Below are positions 35,743 to 42,836 of a stretch of DNA of 49,659 nucleotides, one piece after another. The notes under the pieces were generated by a model, which searched no databases, was not told the origin of the DNA, and worked only from the letters and a program-made list of their open reading frames with translations. The stretch lies in the IMG/VR virus record IMGVR_UViG_3300034073_001268, positions 1-49,659 of that record. The stretch is one strand, 5' to 3'. The DNA comes from a virus. Position 1 is the first letter of the stretch, and the number at the start of each line of letters is the position of its first letter. The position numbers and the translations under genes are program-made.

Positions 35743-36556
35743 TGTTTATTTCTTTAACAAGTTTATTAACTCTAATATGATTTTCTTTATTCCAAAAATC
35801 ATCCATATATATATTGTTAGTTATTATTAATAAATCAGTTATTTTTTCATCTTTAAGTTTAAGAATTTGCTCCTTTACCGTTTCGTGGTCTCCGATTATT
35901 GAATAACGTATATACCCTGGATTAACAGAAAGAACCTTTTCATTAAACTTTTCAAGTTCATCGTTTGATTCTAATATAGTAACAACAGCAGCAACCATTA
36001 TGTTTTGAATTCCATAAAATCTATCAATATTGTCTCTATACGAATCTATACTGCTTAGAGATGTTCCATTAAATATTCTTACAGTATCCAAAGCATACTC
36101 ATGAAAACCGCTAAATACCATAGGTGGTTTTACTGATGATGGACAATACATGTTATACATCTTTACAAATTCCCTTAAAAACTTAATTCTTTTTTCTATT
36201 GTGTCTATGGAATCTGATTTTCCAAAAATATCAAACTCCAGGTCTGGCTCATCTTCTCTGTTGTGAAAATCTCCAGCAACCCAATTAAACATAAGTCTGT
36301 CTTTGTCTACTTGGCTATGTCCAATTGTCATCATAGAGCAATACTGTGGACTTAGATGATATGGCCTTAGCGCTATCATATATTTTAATTTATGCCCTGG
36401 GATAATTGCAGCAGCAGACTTTATAAAATAATCTGCCTGAGCAGAATGAAATGTTAGTAGAACTGATTTATATCCAGAATCTTCTAGGCTGTAGGAAAGA
36501 TGCTTCAATTCTTCAACATTACAATGTTGATCTCTTAGCATATAGTGCAGCCTCAT
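35717..36556 (-). CDS. Luciferase-like (LLM) flavin monooxygenase, 279 aa
   Basis: YMIALRPYHLSPQYCSMMTI and DKDRLMFNWVAGDFHNREDE align with the same block of the 28196 enzyme, so the two are paralogues. PPMVFSGFHEYALD and ITDLLIITNN resemble later barrel strands. A reduced flavin cofactor is expected. It sits in the halogenase-sulfotransferase cluster, so it may act on the same compound. Confidence 0.75.
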   Translation of the reverse strand: MRLHYMLRDQHCNVEELKHLSYSLEDSGYKSVLLTFHSAQADYFIKSAAAIIPGHKLKYMIALRPYHLSPQYCSMMTIGHSQVDKDRLMFNWVAGDFHNREDEPDLEFDIFGKSDSIDTIEKRIKFLREFVKMYNMYCPSSVKPPMVFSGFHEYALDTVRIFNGTSLSSIDSYRDNIDRFYGIQNIMVAAVVTILESNDELEKFNEKVLSVNPGYIRYSIIGDHETVKEQILKLKDEKITDLLIITNNIYMDDFWNKENHIRVNKLVKEINSEINQHAN

Positions 36557-36786
36557 TACTGGTTTATTTTTTCTCGCTCATCAACAATAGAAATAGCAAA
36601 CTTCATCATGCTATCATAGCCAACAGCGTTATCCATAATTTTATTATAATGGTGTCCGCAGAAAAATAATTCTCCAGAAATTCCAGAGACTTTAACTAGA
36701 GCCTCAGCGCCACACTTATCACAGCGATCCTGGGGGCCAAGAGTCCAAGTCTTTTCTTCTTCCTTTGACTTTAACATACTAAACAT
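36556..36786 (-). CDS. Actinobacterial zinc-ribbon protein (DUF7455-like), 76 aa
   Basis: RCDKCGAEALVKVSGISGEL followed by FFCGHHYNKI gives C-x2-C...C-x2-H-H, the small zinc ribbon typical of actinobacteria. Start set at MFSMLKSKEEEKTW (36786) just after the upstream stop, with GAAGGG as SD. Probably regulatory. Confidence 0.7.
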   Translation of the reverse strand: MFSMLKSKEEEKTWTLGPQDRCDKCGAEALVKVSGISGELFFCGHHYNKIMDNAVGYDSMMKFAISIVDEREKINQ

Positions 36787-36787
36787 A

Positions 36788-36973
36788 TTATACCCTTCGA
36801 TTGTCAGTTTTATAGAACCCAGAGCCATTGAATGTGACTCCTATATTAGAGTATACACGAACTAAGCCTTTATTGCAAGTTTCACACCTATACCCTGGGT
36901 CCTCATCGGACATAGATCTAACTTTTGTATATCTTGTATCACAAGACACACAGTCATATTCATATGATGGCAT
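36788..36973 (-). CDS. FmdB-type zinc-ribbon protein, 61 aa
   Basis: MPSYEYDCVSCDTRYTKVRS, then RCETCNKG and GVTFNGSGFYKTDNR is the standard FmdB/CxxC_CxxC_SSSS pattern. Function not established. Start overlaps the upstream stop as TAATG. Confidence 0.85.
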   Translation of the reverse strand: MPSYEYDCVSCDTRYTKVRSMSDEDPGYRCETCNKGLVRVYSNIGVTFNGSGFYKTDNRRV

Positions 36974-37083
36974 TATTTTTTCTTTTTTTTAGCCTTTACA
37001 TACCAAACAGGAAGTTTAAGTTCATCTCCAGACCATTCGTATCCCAGAGCCTTTACCACAAACTTAATAATTTTTATTCTCAT
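36973..37083 (-). CDS. Small basic protein, 36 aa
   Basis: MRIKIIKFVVKALGYEWSGD ends in a poly-Lys tail (AKKKKK). It is coupled at both ends by ATGA and TAATG overlaps. Unknown. Confidence 0.5.
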   Translation of the reverse strand: MRIKIIKFVVKALGYEWSGDELKLPVWYVKAKKKKK

Positions 37084-37250
37084 TTTGCTTTTCTCTCCCA
37101 CTTTGTTCCTTCTTGTATGATACCATCTTTGTCACGATCTACCGCATTAGGGTTAAATCCTTGAGAAATTTTTTTCTCTAGCCTATCTTCTTTAATTGTA
37201 ATAACAGAAATAATTAATGCTAAAGCAGCATAAACAAGTAGTGCTTCCAT
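37080..37250 (-). CDS. Membrane peptide with EF-hand-like loop, 56 aa
   Basis: An N-terminal helix (MEALLVYAALALIISVITIK) anchors a tail that contains DRDKDGIIQEGT, matching the D-x-D-x-DG-x-I-x2-E calcium-binding loop. Both ends overlap neighbouring genes by 4 nt or less. Confidence 0.55.
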   Translation of the reverse strand: MEALLVYAALALIISVITIKEDRLEKKISQGFNPNAVDRDKDGIIQEGTKWERKAK

Positions 37251-37468
37251 CACTTTACCCTTTTACCAAATCTTGCCCAAAGTCTTTCGTGAATATAAAA
37301 GAAGGTCATCTCTAGCGTTAAATACGACAGTCCATAAAGGCCTACATATTCCCATTCTGCCTCTCCAGTATAATACTTTAGGACAAAATAAATTATTCCA
37401 GAGACAAAAGTAAAGTGTACAAATGGCCAACTAATAGTTTTTAATAAAGATTTTTTCTTTGATTCCAT
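37250..37468 (-). CDS. DUF2061-like membrane protein, 72 aa
   Basis: KTISWPFVHFTFVSGIIYFV with a second helix and then FFYIHERLWARFGKRVK follows the same layout as the DUF2061 protein at 33578 (K-x2-SW..., H-E-R-x-W). Its ATG coincides with the endolysin stop. Because it directly follows the endolysin, a lysis-accessory role is possible but unproven. Confidence 0.65.
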   Translation of the reverse strand: MESKKKSLLKTISWPFVHFTFVSGIIYFVLKYYTGEAEWEYVGLYGLSYLTLEMTFFYIHERLWARFGKRVK

Positions 37469-38106
37469 TATAATGCCACCTGTGGTCTTCCTCCGCCACC
37501 AGCAGACTTCTTTTTCTTTTTCTTTGGAGCAGCACTTTGTGGTGTTGCTACATCAGAAGATCCTACCTTGCTAAGAAGTGGAAGGCTCTCTTCCCCAGTG
37601 TACACTGGACGACCCCATCCAACAACAGCATTAATCAACTTCTTTTTATTATTCTTTACATATGCACGAGTCTTCTCTACGCACATTCCGCCGTTTCTTT
37701 GGTCTCCTTTTGCAGTGCCAGAAGTATTGCCCTCAATAACTTGGATTGTTCCGTCTCCATTGTTCTTTACGCAAAGACCAACATGCGAAATTCTATTAAC
37801 ACCGTCATCTGGAAAATCAAAATAAATCCAGTCTCCTGGAGTTGGATCATCGTTACGAGCATCTGCCCAGCGATCATTCTTCTTAAACCAATCTGATGCT
37901 GCTACTGTAGACGCTGACTTTGGATACTTTTTTGGATTTAATCCTGCAGTATACGCACACCAAGAAACGAATGATTGGCACCATGGCTGAAAATTAACTC
38001 CAGTCCACTTACCATATTTTGTTTCGTTATCTTTAGGTCCCTCGATTGTACCTATTTCTTTTCTGGCAACCTCAATAATCGCCTCTAAACTTCCTTTTAC
38101 GGACAT
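37468..38106 (-). CDS. CHAP-domain endolysin
   Basis: Cleaves peptidoglycan amide bonds at lysis. The CHAP core has FQPWCQSFVSWCAYTAG (catalytic Cys near residue 42), ISHVGLCVKN (His) and VIEGNTS (Asn/Glu). After VVGWGRPVY comes a linker and a C-terminal KKKKKKSAGGGGRPQVAL tail instead of a known cell-wall-binding domain; the same kind of tail ends the holin-like protein at 27718. No signal peptide, so a holin is needed. A consensus promoter and AAGGAGG SD are upstream. Confidence 0.85.
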   Translation of the reverse strand: MSVKGSLEAIIEVARKEIGTIEGPKDNETKYGKWTGVNFQPWCQSFVSWCAYTAGLNPKKYPKSASTVAASDWFKKNDRWADARNDDPTPGDWIYFDFPDDGVNRISHVGLCVKNNGDGTIQVIEGNTSGTAKGDQRNGGMCVEKTRAYVKNNKKKLINAVVGWGRPVYTGEESLPLLSKVGSSDVATPQSAAPKKKKKKSAGGGGRPQVAL

Positions 38107-38138
38107 ATGCTTCCTCCTTGTTAATATAGCACAACTAT

Positions 38139-38167
38139 ATTATATCAGACTATACTATGCCTGTCAA
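38139..38167 (-). promoter_or_regulatory. Endolysin promoter
   Basis: Minus strand TTGACA, 17 bp, TGA-TATAAT, a perfect consensus. Confidence 0.8.
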
Positions 38168-38179
38168 GGACTATAATAT

Positions 38180-38971
38180 TTATATTTTTACTAATGCTGG
38201 GTTTAAAGGAGATCTTGCTCCCGCTATTGCCTTCTCTATTTCAGAGCAAACAAAGTTAAACTCTTCTTCAAAGATTTCAGGAGATCTATCTTCGCCCATT
38301 TTAGGCTCTTTTCCTTCTGCAATCATTGCATCTTTCAGAGTTTTTTCAATGTCATAGTTTAGAACTGTGCATGTAAAATGCTTCATGACATATCCATCTT
38401 TGTCTATTAAATACTTTTCATAGTTTCCGCCCATTTGAACTCCATCATAGAATCCAATGTTTAACCATGGGGACTTAAATTTTCCATGAACATTTCCATC
38501 TTCTAGAGAATCTCTCATAGATCTCAATTTCTCCATCTGAGATGAAATCTCTGCATACAACTCATGTGGTGGTAGTGTTGGTTGACCCAATCCATTAGTT
38601 CCAGTTGTAAGACCATTACCTAAAACCTCATTCAACAACTCATGTGGAACAGAAGAAACCATCTCTGAATACTTAAATGTTGTATTATAAACCTCTTCTC
38701 CATAAGCCTTTGAATCTAAACCGCAGGTAATTCCTTGTGACCACTTGCCCTTAGTAACTCCTGGACCACAATAGTCATTTGTTGGGACAGCAATAATTTC
38801 AAATTCTTCATTGTTATACTTATCTTGAAGCATTTGTAGGACTTCCAACTGATTTGCGTTACCGCAACCAACTGTAGTATTGGCAACTAGTGTAACTTTG
38901 CCTTTATATTGCTGTAGGTGATTTGGGGTACCTTCCGCAGAAGATAACTGGATGTCATATATTGGTTTCAT
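38180..38971 (-). CDS. Glutathione-peroxidase-like protein, 263 aa
   Basis: GKVTLVANTTVGCGNANQLE, LQDKYNNEEFEIIAVPTNDY and YEKYLIDKDGYVMKHF follow the GPx fold: a peroxidatic Cys after the first strand (GCG), the N-x-Y/F region, and the late F/Y-E-K-F/Y-L-I-D strand. The middle holds a long insertion (residues 75-165). It should reduce peroxides with thioredoxin, which the phage also encodes at 25574. Start set at ATG 38971 because TATAAT lies 6 nt upstream. Confidence 0.7.
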   Translation of the reverse strand: MKPIYDIQLSSAEGTPNHLQQYKGKVTLVANTTVGCGNANQLEVLQMLQDKYNNEEFEIIAVPTNDYCGPGVTKGKWSQGITCGLDSKAYGEEVYNTTFKYSEMVSSVPHELLNEVLGNGLTTGTNGLGQPTLPPHELYAEISSQMEKLRSMRDSLEDGNVHGKFKSPWLNIGFYDGVQMGGNYEKYLIDKDGYVMKHFTCTVLNYDIEKTLKDAMIAEGKEPKMGEDRSPEIFEEEFNFVCSEIEKAIAGARSPLNPALVKI

Positions 38972-39007
38972 GTCTATATTATAACACATTTTTAGCCATG
39001 TTTTAAG

Positions 39008-39034
39008 GGGCAGTTTTTAGTCATGCCCAGGACC
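39008..39034 (-). ncRNA. 3'-UTR pseudoknot, copy 7, with compensatory change in S2
   Basis: Minus strand: S1 GGTC/GACT, S2 GGGCA/TGCCC instead of GAGCA/TGCTC, linker AAAAAC. It begins 5 nt after the subtilase stop. Confidence 0.75.
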
Positions 39035-39039
39035 TATAA

Positions 39040-39912
39040 CTAACTACGAAGGTAAGACGATGATCCAATCAAAATTTTTGCAAGAGACGATAAGTACTCT
39101 CCAAATGATTTTGATGAATTTGTGCTTACGTATGAGGCTGATGCAACAGCAGTAGCAACAGACGAACCGTACGCAACTGTTGGAGCACCGTTATATTTAG
39201 TGATTTTTACTCCAGATCTAGCGACCATATCAAGTCCTGGACCTTGGTTGGTTGCTGCCTCAAGTTGAGTTTCAGTAGCCAATGCTCCGACTCCAATAAC
39301 TCCATCGACACATGAAGGGAATCCCACAACATCTTTTCTACGATCATTTCCTGTTGCAACAAACACTGGAACATTGTTTGCATTTAGTAAAGATACAGCA
39401 TTAATTGTTTCTGTATCTTTTGTGCATCGTGACAGGTTGTCGGCAGAGACTGAAGACTGGCTAATTGATAAAGCGTCAATGCTATATTTAGATGCATTAT
39501 TTGATACCCAATCAATTGCTGCTGTTAGGGCTCTAACATCTCCCCTTGAATTTCCAATGCTTGTAACATCATTAAATCTAATAAATACAATCTTGATGTT
39601 AGGATCTACTGTAAGTGCAGACTTAACCATGCTGTCACCGTGATATGTTCTATTATTAATAGATTTTGGCCATGGGGCAGATGCTGCGCCCTTACCCTCC
39701 ATAAACAATTCGCCGTTTGGACATGACATATTTCTAGATGCAATTGTTGACTTTACTGTTGTAAAGCAAACCTCGTGAATAATTTGAGGGAAATTGTCAG
39801 AGTTAATGGCGGTATCAATAATTGCCAAAACCTTTTGATCATCTGCCTGTGAAGGCTGAATTACAGTAACTACAAGTAGTGCCGATAGTATTGCTATTAG
39901 TGTCTTTTTCAT
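39040..39912 (-). CDS. Exported subtilisin-like serine protease, 290 aa
   Basis: MKKTLIAILSALLVVTVIQP is a signal peptide with cleavage expected after PSQA. The S8 triad is visible: Asp in VLAIIDTAINSD, His in TYHGDSMVKSAL, and Ser in YGSSVATAVASASYV, with the oxyanion Asn in VATGND. There is no long propeptide. Outside the cell it could process surface proteins of the host or phage. Start set at the ATG behind AAAGGATAA. A phage-encoded exported protease is uncommon. Confidence 0.85.
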   Translation of the reverse strand: MKKTLIAILSALLVVTVIQPSQADDQKVLAIIDTAINSDNFPQIIHEVCFTTVKSTIASRNMSCPNGELFMEGKGAASAPWPKSINNRTYHGDSMVKSALTVDPNIKIVFIRFNDVTSIGNSRGDVRALTAAIDWVSNNASKYSIDALSISQSSVSADNLSRCTKDTETINAVSLLNANNVPVFVATGNDRRKDVVGFPSCVDGVIGVGALATETQLEAATNQGPGLDMVARSGVKITKYNGAPTVAYGSSVATAVASASYVSTNSSKSFGEYLSSLAKILIGSSSYLRS

Positions 39913-39938
39913 TTGTTTATCCTTTGTTTGTTGTTTGT

Positions 39939-40121
39939 TTATTCTTTTATTTTTACTACTAATTGACATGGATCTCCGCCGTCTTCCCATTCCTGCTGCT
40001 CTTCATCAGTCATGTACGGATCTCCTTCATGCGTATTGCAGAACGGTTCTGTTATCCATCCCCGTTCAATTCCATTGTTTAACCATATGGAAAACTCGTC
40101 GTAATCTTGTTCTTCGATCAT
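39939..40121 (-). CDS. Conserved small acidic phage protein, 60 aa, leaderless
   Basis: The middle PFCNTHEGDPYMTDEEQQEW is a conserved pattern in actinophage small proteins; Cys, His and acidic residues could bind metal. Its promoter lies in the end of the proteasome-like gene and the -10 is 6 nt from the ATG. Confidence 0.7.
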   Translation of the reverse strand: MIEEQDYDEFSIWLNNGIERGWITEPFCNTHEGDPYMTDEEQQEWEDGGDPCQLVVKIKE

Positions 40122-40127
40122 ATATTA

Positions 40128-40156
40128 AGTATACCCTTAAGCAGTCACAATGTCAA
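40128..40156 (-). promoter_or_regulatory. Promoter of gene 40121
   Basis: Minus strand TTGACA, 17 bp, TATACT, 6 nt to ATG; -35 and spacer lie inside the end of gene 40137-40661. Confidence 0.75.
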
Positions 40157-40661
40157 CTGGGCCTGTGCAAGATGGGCTAAATTTTATTGCTGCGTTTACT
40201 GCCTGCATAACCCTATTTCTTGCATTTTTTTGTTTATCTGTTGCAAATAAAACCCCATACGCATATTCTGATCCAGACCCCATTGCAATATATGGCAGTG
40301 TATATTTAGATAAAGACATATCTACAGCGCTATGCTCATATATTTCACCACGAATTCCAATAATCAAACCTAGATCTCCATCTTTGCTAGTATCTACCCA
40401 AAACTCATTATAAAATTCCCTTAGTTCTTTGATAAATCTAGTTTGCATAAACTTGTCTGTATCCTTTATATTTGGTGCAGTTGGTTTAAAATTGTAACGA
40501 ATTCTTTCTCCATCTAATCCACCAGCATATCCAATAAGATAAGGACCTATTTTCCAAACCTTGGGTGCTTCAAGAGCCAGAATAATGTTATCATCTGATG
40601 CACCACGATCTCCAGCCATATAAACTTTGCCTTCGTGTTTTAATGCAGCAATACAGGTCAT
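40137..40661 (-). CDS. Proteasome-beta/HslV-like Ntn hydrolase, 174 aa
   Basis: After Met removal the chain starts TCIAALKHEGKVYMAGDRGA. Counting from that Thr, the catalytic positions are exactly T1, D17 and K33 (APKVWKIG), as in proteasome beta subunits and HslV. Later GSGSEYAYGVLFA matches the S-G-x2-xx-A helix start of the fold. At 174 aa it is the HslV size. No ATPase partner is visible in the window. It may replace or modify host proteolysis, or process phage proteins. Confidence 0.78.
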   Translation of the reverse strand: MTCIAALKHEGKVYMAGDRGASDDNIILALEAPKVWKIGPYLIGYAGGLDGERIRYNFKPTAPNIKDTDKFMQTRFIKELREFYNEFWVDTSKDGDLGLIIGIRGEIYEHSAVDMSLSKYTLPYIAMGSGSEYAYGVLFATDKQKNARNRVMQAVNAAIKFSPSCTGPVDIVTA

Positions 40662-40667
40662 GAGAAA

Positions 40668-40720
40668 GCCCCTTCAGGATAGGTATATTAAAGTATACCA
40701 CCTTCTGAAGGGGCCGTCAA
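40668..40720 (-). promoter_or_regulatory. Promoter nested in a hairpin that covers the SD of the Ntn hydrolase gene
   Basis: A 10-bp stem pairs GCCCCTTCAG (40714-40705) with CTGAAGGGGC (40677-40668); the second arm contains the AAGGGG SD. The promoter TTGACG, 17 bp, TATACT (40720-40692) starts transcripts between the arms, so only read-through RNA can form the stem. Confidence 0.55.
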
Positions 40721-40736
40721 GTAGGCCTAAAAATGA

Positions 40737-41021
40737 CTAATTAGCCTTTTTATCTACCGTTTTGAACGCATCATTTATTTCTGATAAGGTCAGTTTGCCA
40801 TCATCAAGGAAGGCTCTTGCGAGTCTCTCAATGACACTGGCTACGCCTAATAGTCCAGCAAGCATTACTGCCTGCAGGGTATCAATTCCAACGACTGCTC
40901 CAGCACCAAGTACCGATAGACCAGACGCTGCAAATACTGCCACTATTCTCATTAATATATTTGTTAATGCTTTTTGTGGGTTCTCTTTTTTGGGAGCCAC
41001 CACTGCTTTTTTAGTTGCCAT
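40737..41021 (-). CDS. Holin-like actinophage membrane protein, 94 aa
   Basis: Two membrane helices (LMRIVAVFAASGLSVLGAGAV and LQAVMLAGLLGVASVIERLA) follow a basic N-terminus, and the C-terminus is soluble (DDGKLTLSEINDAF). Size and layout fit r1t-type or actinophage holins. SD is AGGAGGACT. Adjacent to another two-helix protein, it could form the lysis pore pair. Confidence 0.65.
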   Translation of the reverse strand: MATKKAVVAPKKENPQKALTNILMRIVAVFAASGLSVLGAGAVVGIDTLQAVMLAGLLGVASVIERLARAFLDDGKLTLSEINDAFKTVDKKAN

Positions 41022-41023
41022 CT

Positions 41024-41230
41024 TTAGTCCTCCTTTCTAAGCGGTATTGATATTAACCAAATTATTGTTGTGATTAATACTGCAAGACCAACAATATCTC
41101 TTGCTGATCCTGTTAAAGTTAACCAAGCAATAAAGAAGCCAAGGAGAGTAAATGCCTGAGCAATTATTTCAACACCTGCATCTTTTAGCCATGTGAAAAA
41201 TCCCCTTACGACCTTTTTAATTATTTTCAT
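41024..41230 (-). CDS. Two-helix membrane protein, holin/antiholin-like, 68 aa
   Basis: FTWLKDAGVEIIAQAFTLLG and the following LAVLITTIIWLIS form two helices with a basic N-terminus and RKED end. SD is AGGAGGTAAT, overlapping the upstream stop. Paired with the previous gene it may be a holin or antiholin. Confidence 0.6.
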   Translation of the reverse strand: MKIIKKVVRGFFTWLKDAGVEIIAQAFTLLGFFIAWLTLTGSARDIVGLAVLITTIIWLISIPLRKED

Positions 41231-41231
41231 A

Positions 41232-42836
41232 TTACCTCCTCATTCCAATTACCGAAGCGACTATGTTAGAAACAAGTACTACTGGGATAATTACTTCTTG
41301 TGCTTTTTCTCTTTGATCGTCTGTCATATCCATACCTAATTCTGAAAAATTAGATAGGAGTTCTGCTGGATTTATATTTAATATTGCTCCCAAAGGATCA
41401 GCCAAGAATGTTTCTGCCTGTATTTCTGTGACTGCATCTGCCAATGTATATGGCATTGGGGCATCTTCATTTTCTGCTGCCTTTTCAGCAAACTCAACAA
41501 CTGCTGCTGCAACTGCAGGGTTTTCCTTTGCTAATTCTGCTATCAATGCCACTTCTTCTGTTTTAATACCTAAATCTTTTGCCAATTCTTCTGATTGTTC
41601 TGGATTTAGTTCAGTTAAAAATGTTGATACTGCTGACATTAATTTGGCATCATTAACACTAATTAGTTTGTTTAACTTTTTAAGTTCCTCGTCAGAAATA
41701 GGATCGCTGTCTGTGTTATCCTTATCTGGTGTTACTACAGGATCTTCGTCAACAGATTGCTCAGGTTCAGGCTCTGGGCTTGGATCTGTATCCTCTGGCT
41801 GAGGTGAAGGCTCTTCTGAAGGTTCTGGAGTTGGATCAGTCTCTTCGTTCTCCCCATCTGTGGTATCAGGGCTTGGAGAAGGATTGGGATCTTCTGGTTC
41901 AGTTTGCTCTTCATCATCAGAGAATCTTGGATCCTCTGGGGTAATAATTTCTGGTTCTACCTCAACATCAGGTTCAGGCAAATCAGGCTCTTCTGTAACA
42001 TCAGGACTTGGTTCTGGTGAAGGTTCTGGTTCTGGCTCAACTTCCTCTACTGGCTCTTCTCCATTTATAGCAGCAATAAGATTATTTAAATCTGATATTT
42101 GATCAGCCAATTGTGCTGCTTCTACTATCTGTTCTTGCTGTTCTTCTGGCGTTATAGGAGTTTGGGAAGGCGTTGGCTCAGGGATAGGGGTAGGACTTGG
42201 GTCAGGCTCTGGAATAGGCTCTGCAGCCAAGGTAGGCACTTCTTCTCCAGCCTGTATTTGAGTTGCTCCCCAAGCCTCAAGTGAGACTACAGATCCGTCA
42301 TGAAGGCGAACACCTGTTCTAAGTTGGGAATATTCTGGACCCTGATAACTATACGATACTGCTATACCGCCTGTATTTGTAATAGCAACTAATATATTTA
42401 CTGTACTTGGTTCTGCATTCCAATTGCCAAATGGAACCATATTAAGATTTAATTGAAAACCACCTTCAGAATAATAAATATCAAGTCCTTCTGTTTGTCC
42501 TCCGTATGCGGGGAACCAGTCCATAGAGTATAGGGATATAGATGGTGTGGTTGGATAATCCCAATATGTACCATCAGGTTGGCCAAATGTGATTACTGAA
42601 TTTGTTGTTGCATAAATGTTTTCATACTGTACCCCGTCAAAAGTAACGGTAGTTGCAATAGGTATTTGATAAGATATATCGTCTCCAGAGCAGGTGTCCA
42701 TATGATGAACTGTTGGCTCTGCATCACCTTCGTATGCTGCTGCTATGGTTTGTGATTGTATAAAGTTAACGCATGTTGCATTAGCATTTTCTGGAAGCCA
42801 TAGGTTGAATCCAAATGCCAATAATGCTGCAGACAA
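41232..42836 (-). CDS. Exported, C-terminally anchored surface protein with Pro/Glu-rich stalk, 534+ aa
   Basis: The N-terminal region reads as a signal peptide ending ENANA. Residues 25-205 look like a beta-sandwich binding domain (GVQYENIYATTNSVITFGQP). Residues 210-370 are a long P-E-P-S/D repeat stalk. The C-terminal part is helical and ends in a membrane helix plus RR (VVLVSNIVASVIGMRR). No ATG exists; TTG at 42836 is 20 nt from the SD, and the better signal-peptide start (KKLIR) would need a non-standard codon. Probably displayed on the infected cell. Confidence 0.65.
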   Translation of the reverse strand: MSAALLAFGFNLWLPENANATCVNFIQSQTIAAAYEGDAEPTVHHMDTCSGDDISYQIPIATTVTFDGVQYENIYATTNSVITFGQPDGTYWDYPTTPSISLYSMDWFPAYGGQTEGLDIYYSEGGFQLNLNMVPFGNWNAEPSTVNILVAITNTGGIAVSYSYQGPEYSQLRTGVRLHDGSVVSLEAWGATQIQAGEEVPTLAAEPIPEPDPSPTPIPEPTPSQTPITPEEQQEQIVEAAQLADQISDLNNLIAAINGEEPVEEVEPEPEPSPEPSPDVTEEPDLPEPDVEVEPEIITPEDPRFSDDEEQTEPEDPNPSPSPDTTDGENEETDPTPEPSEEPSPQPEDTDPSPEPEPEQSVDEDPVVTPDKDNTDSDPISDEELKKLNKLISVNDAKLMSAVSTFLTELNPEQSEELAKDLGIKTEEVALIAELAKENPAVAAAVVEFAEKAAENEDAPMPYTLADAVTEIQAETFLADPLGAILNINPAELLSNFSELGMDMTDDQREKAQEVIIPVVLVSNIVASVIGMRR

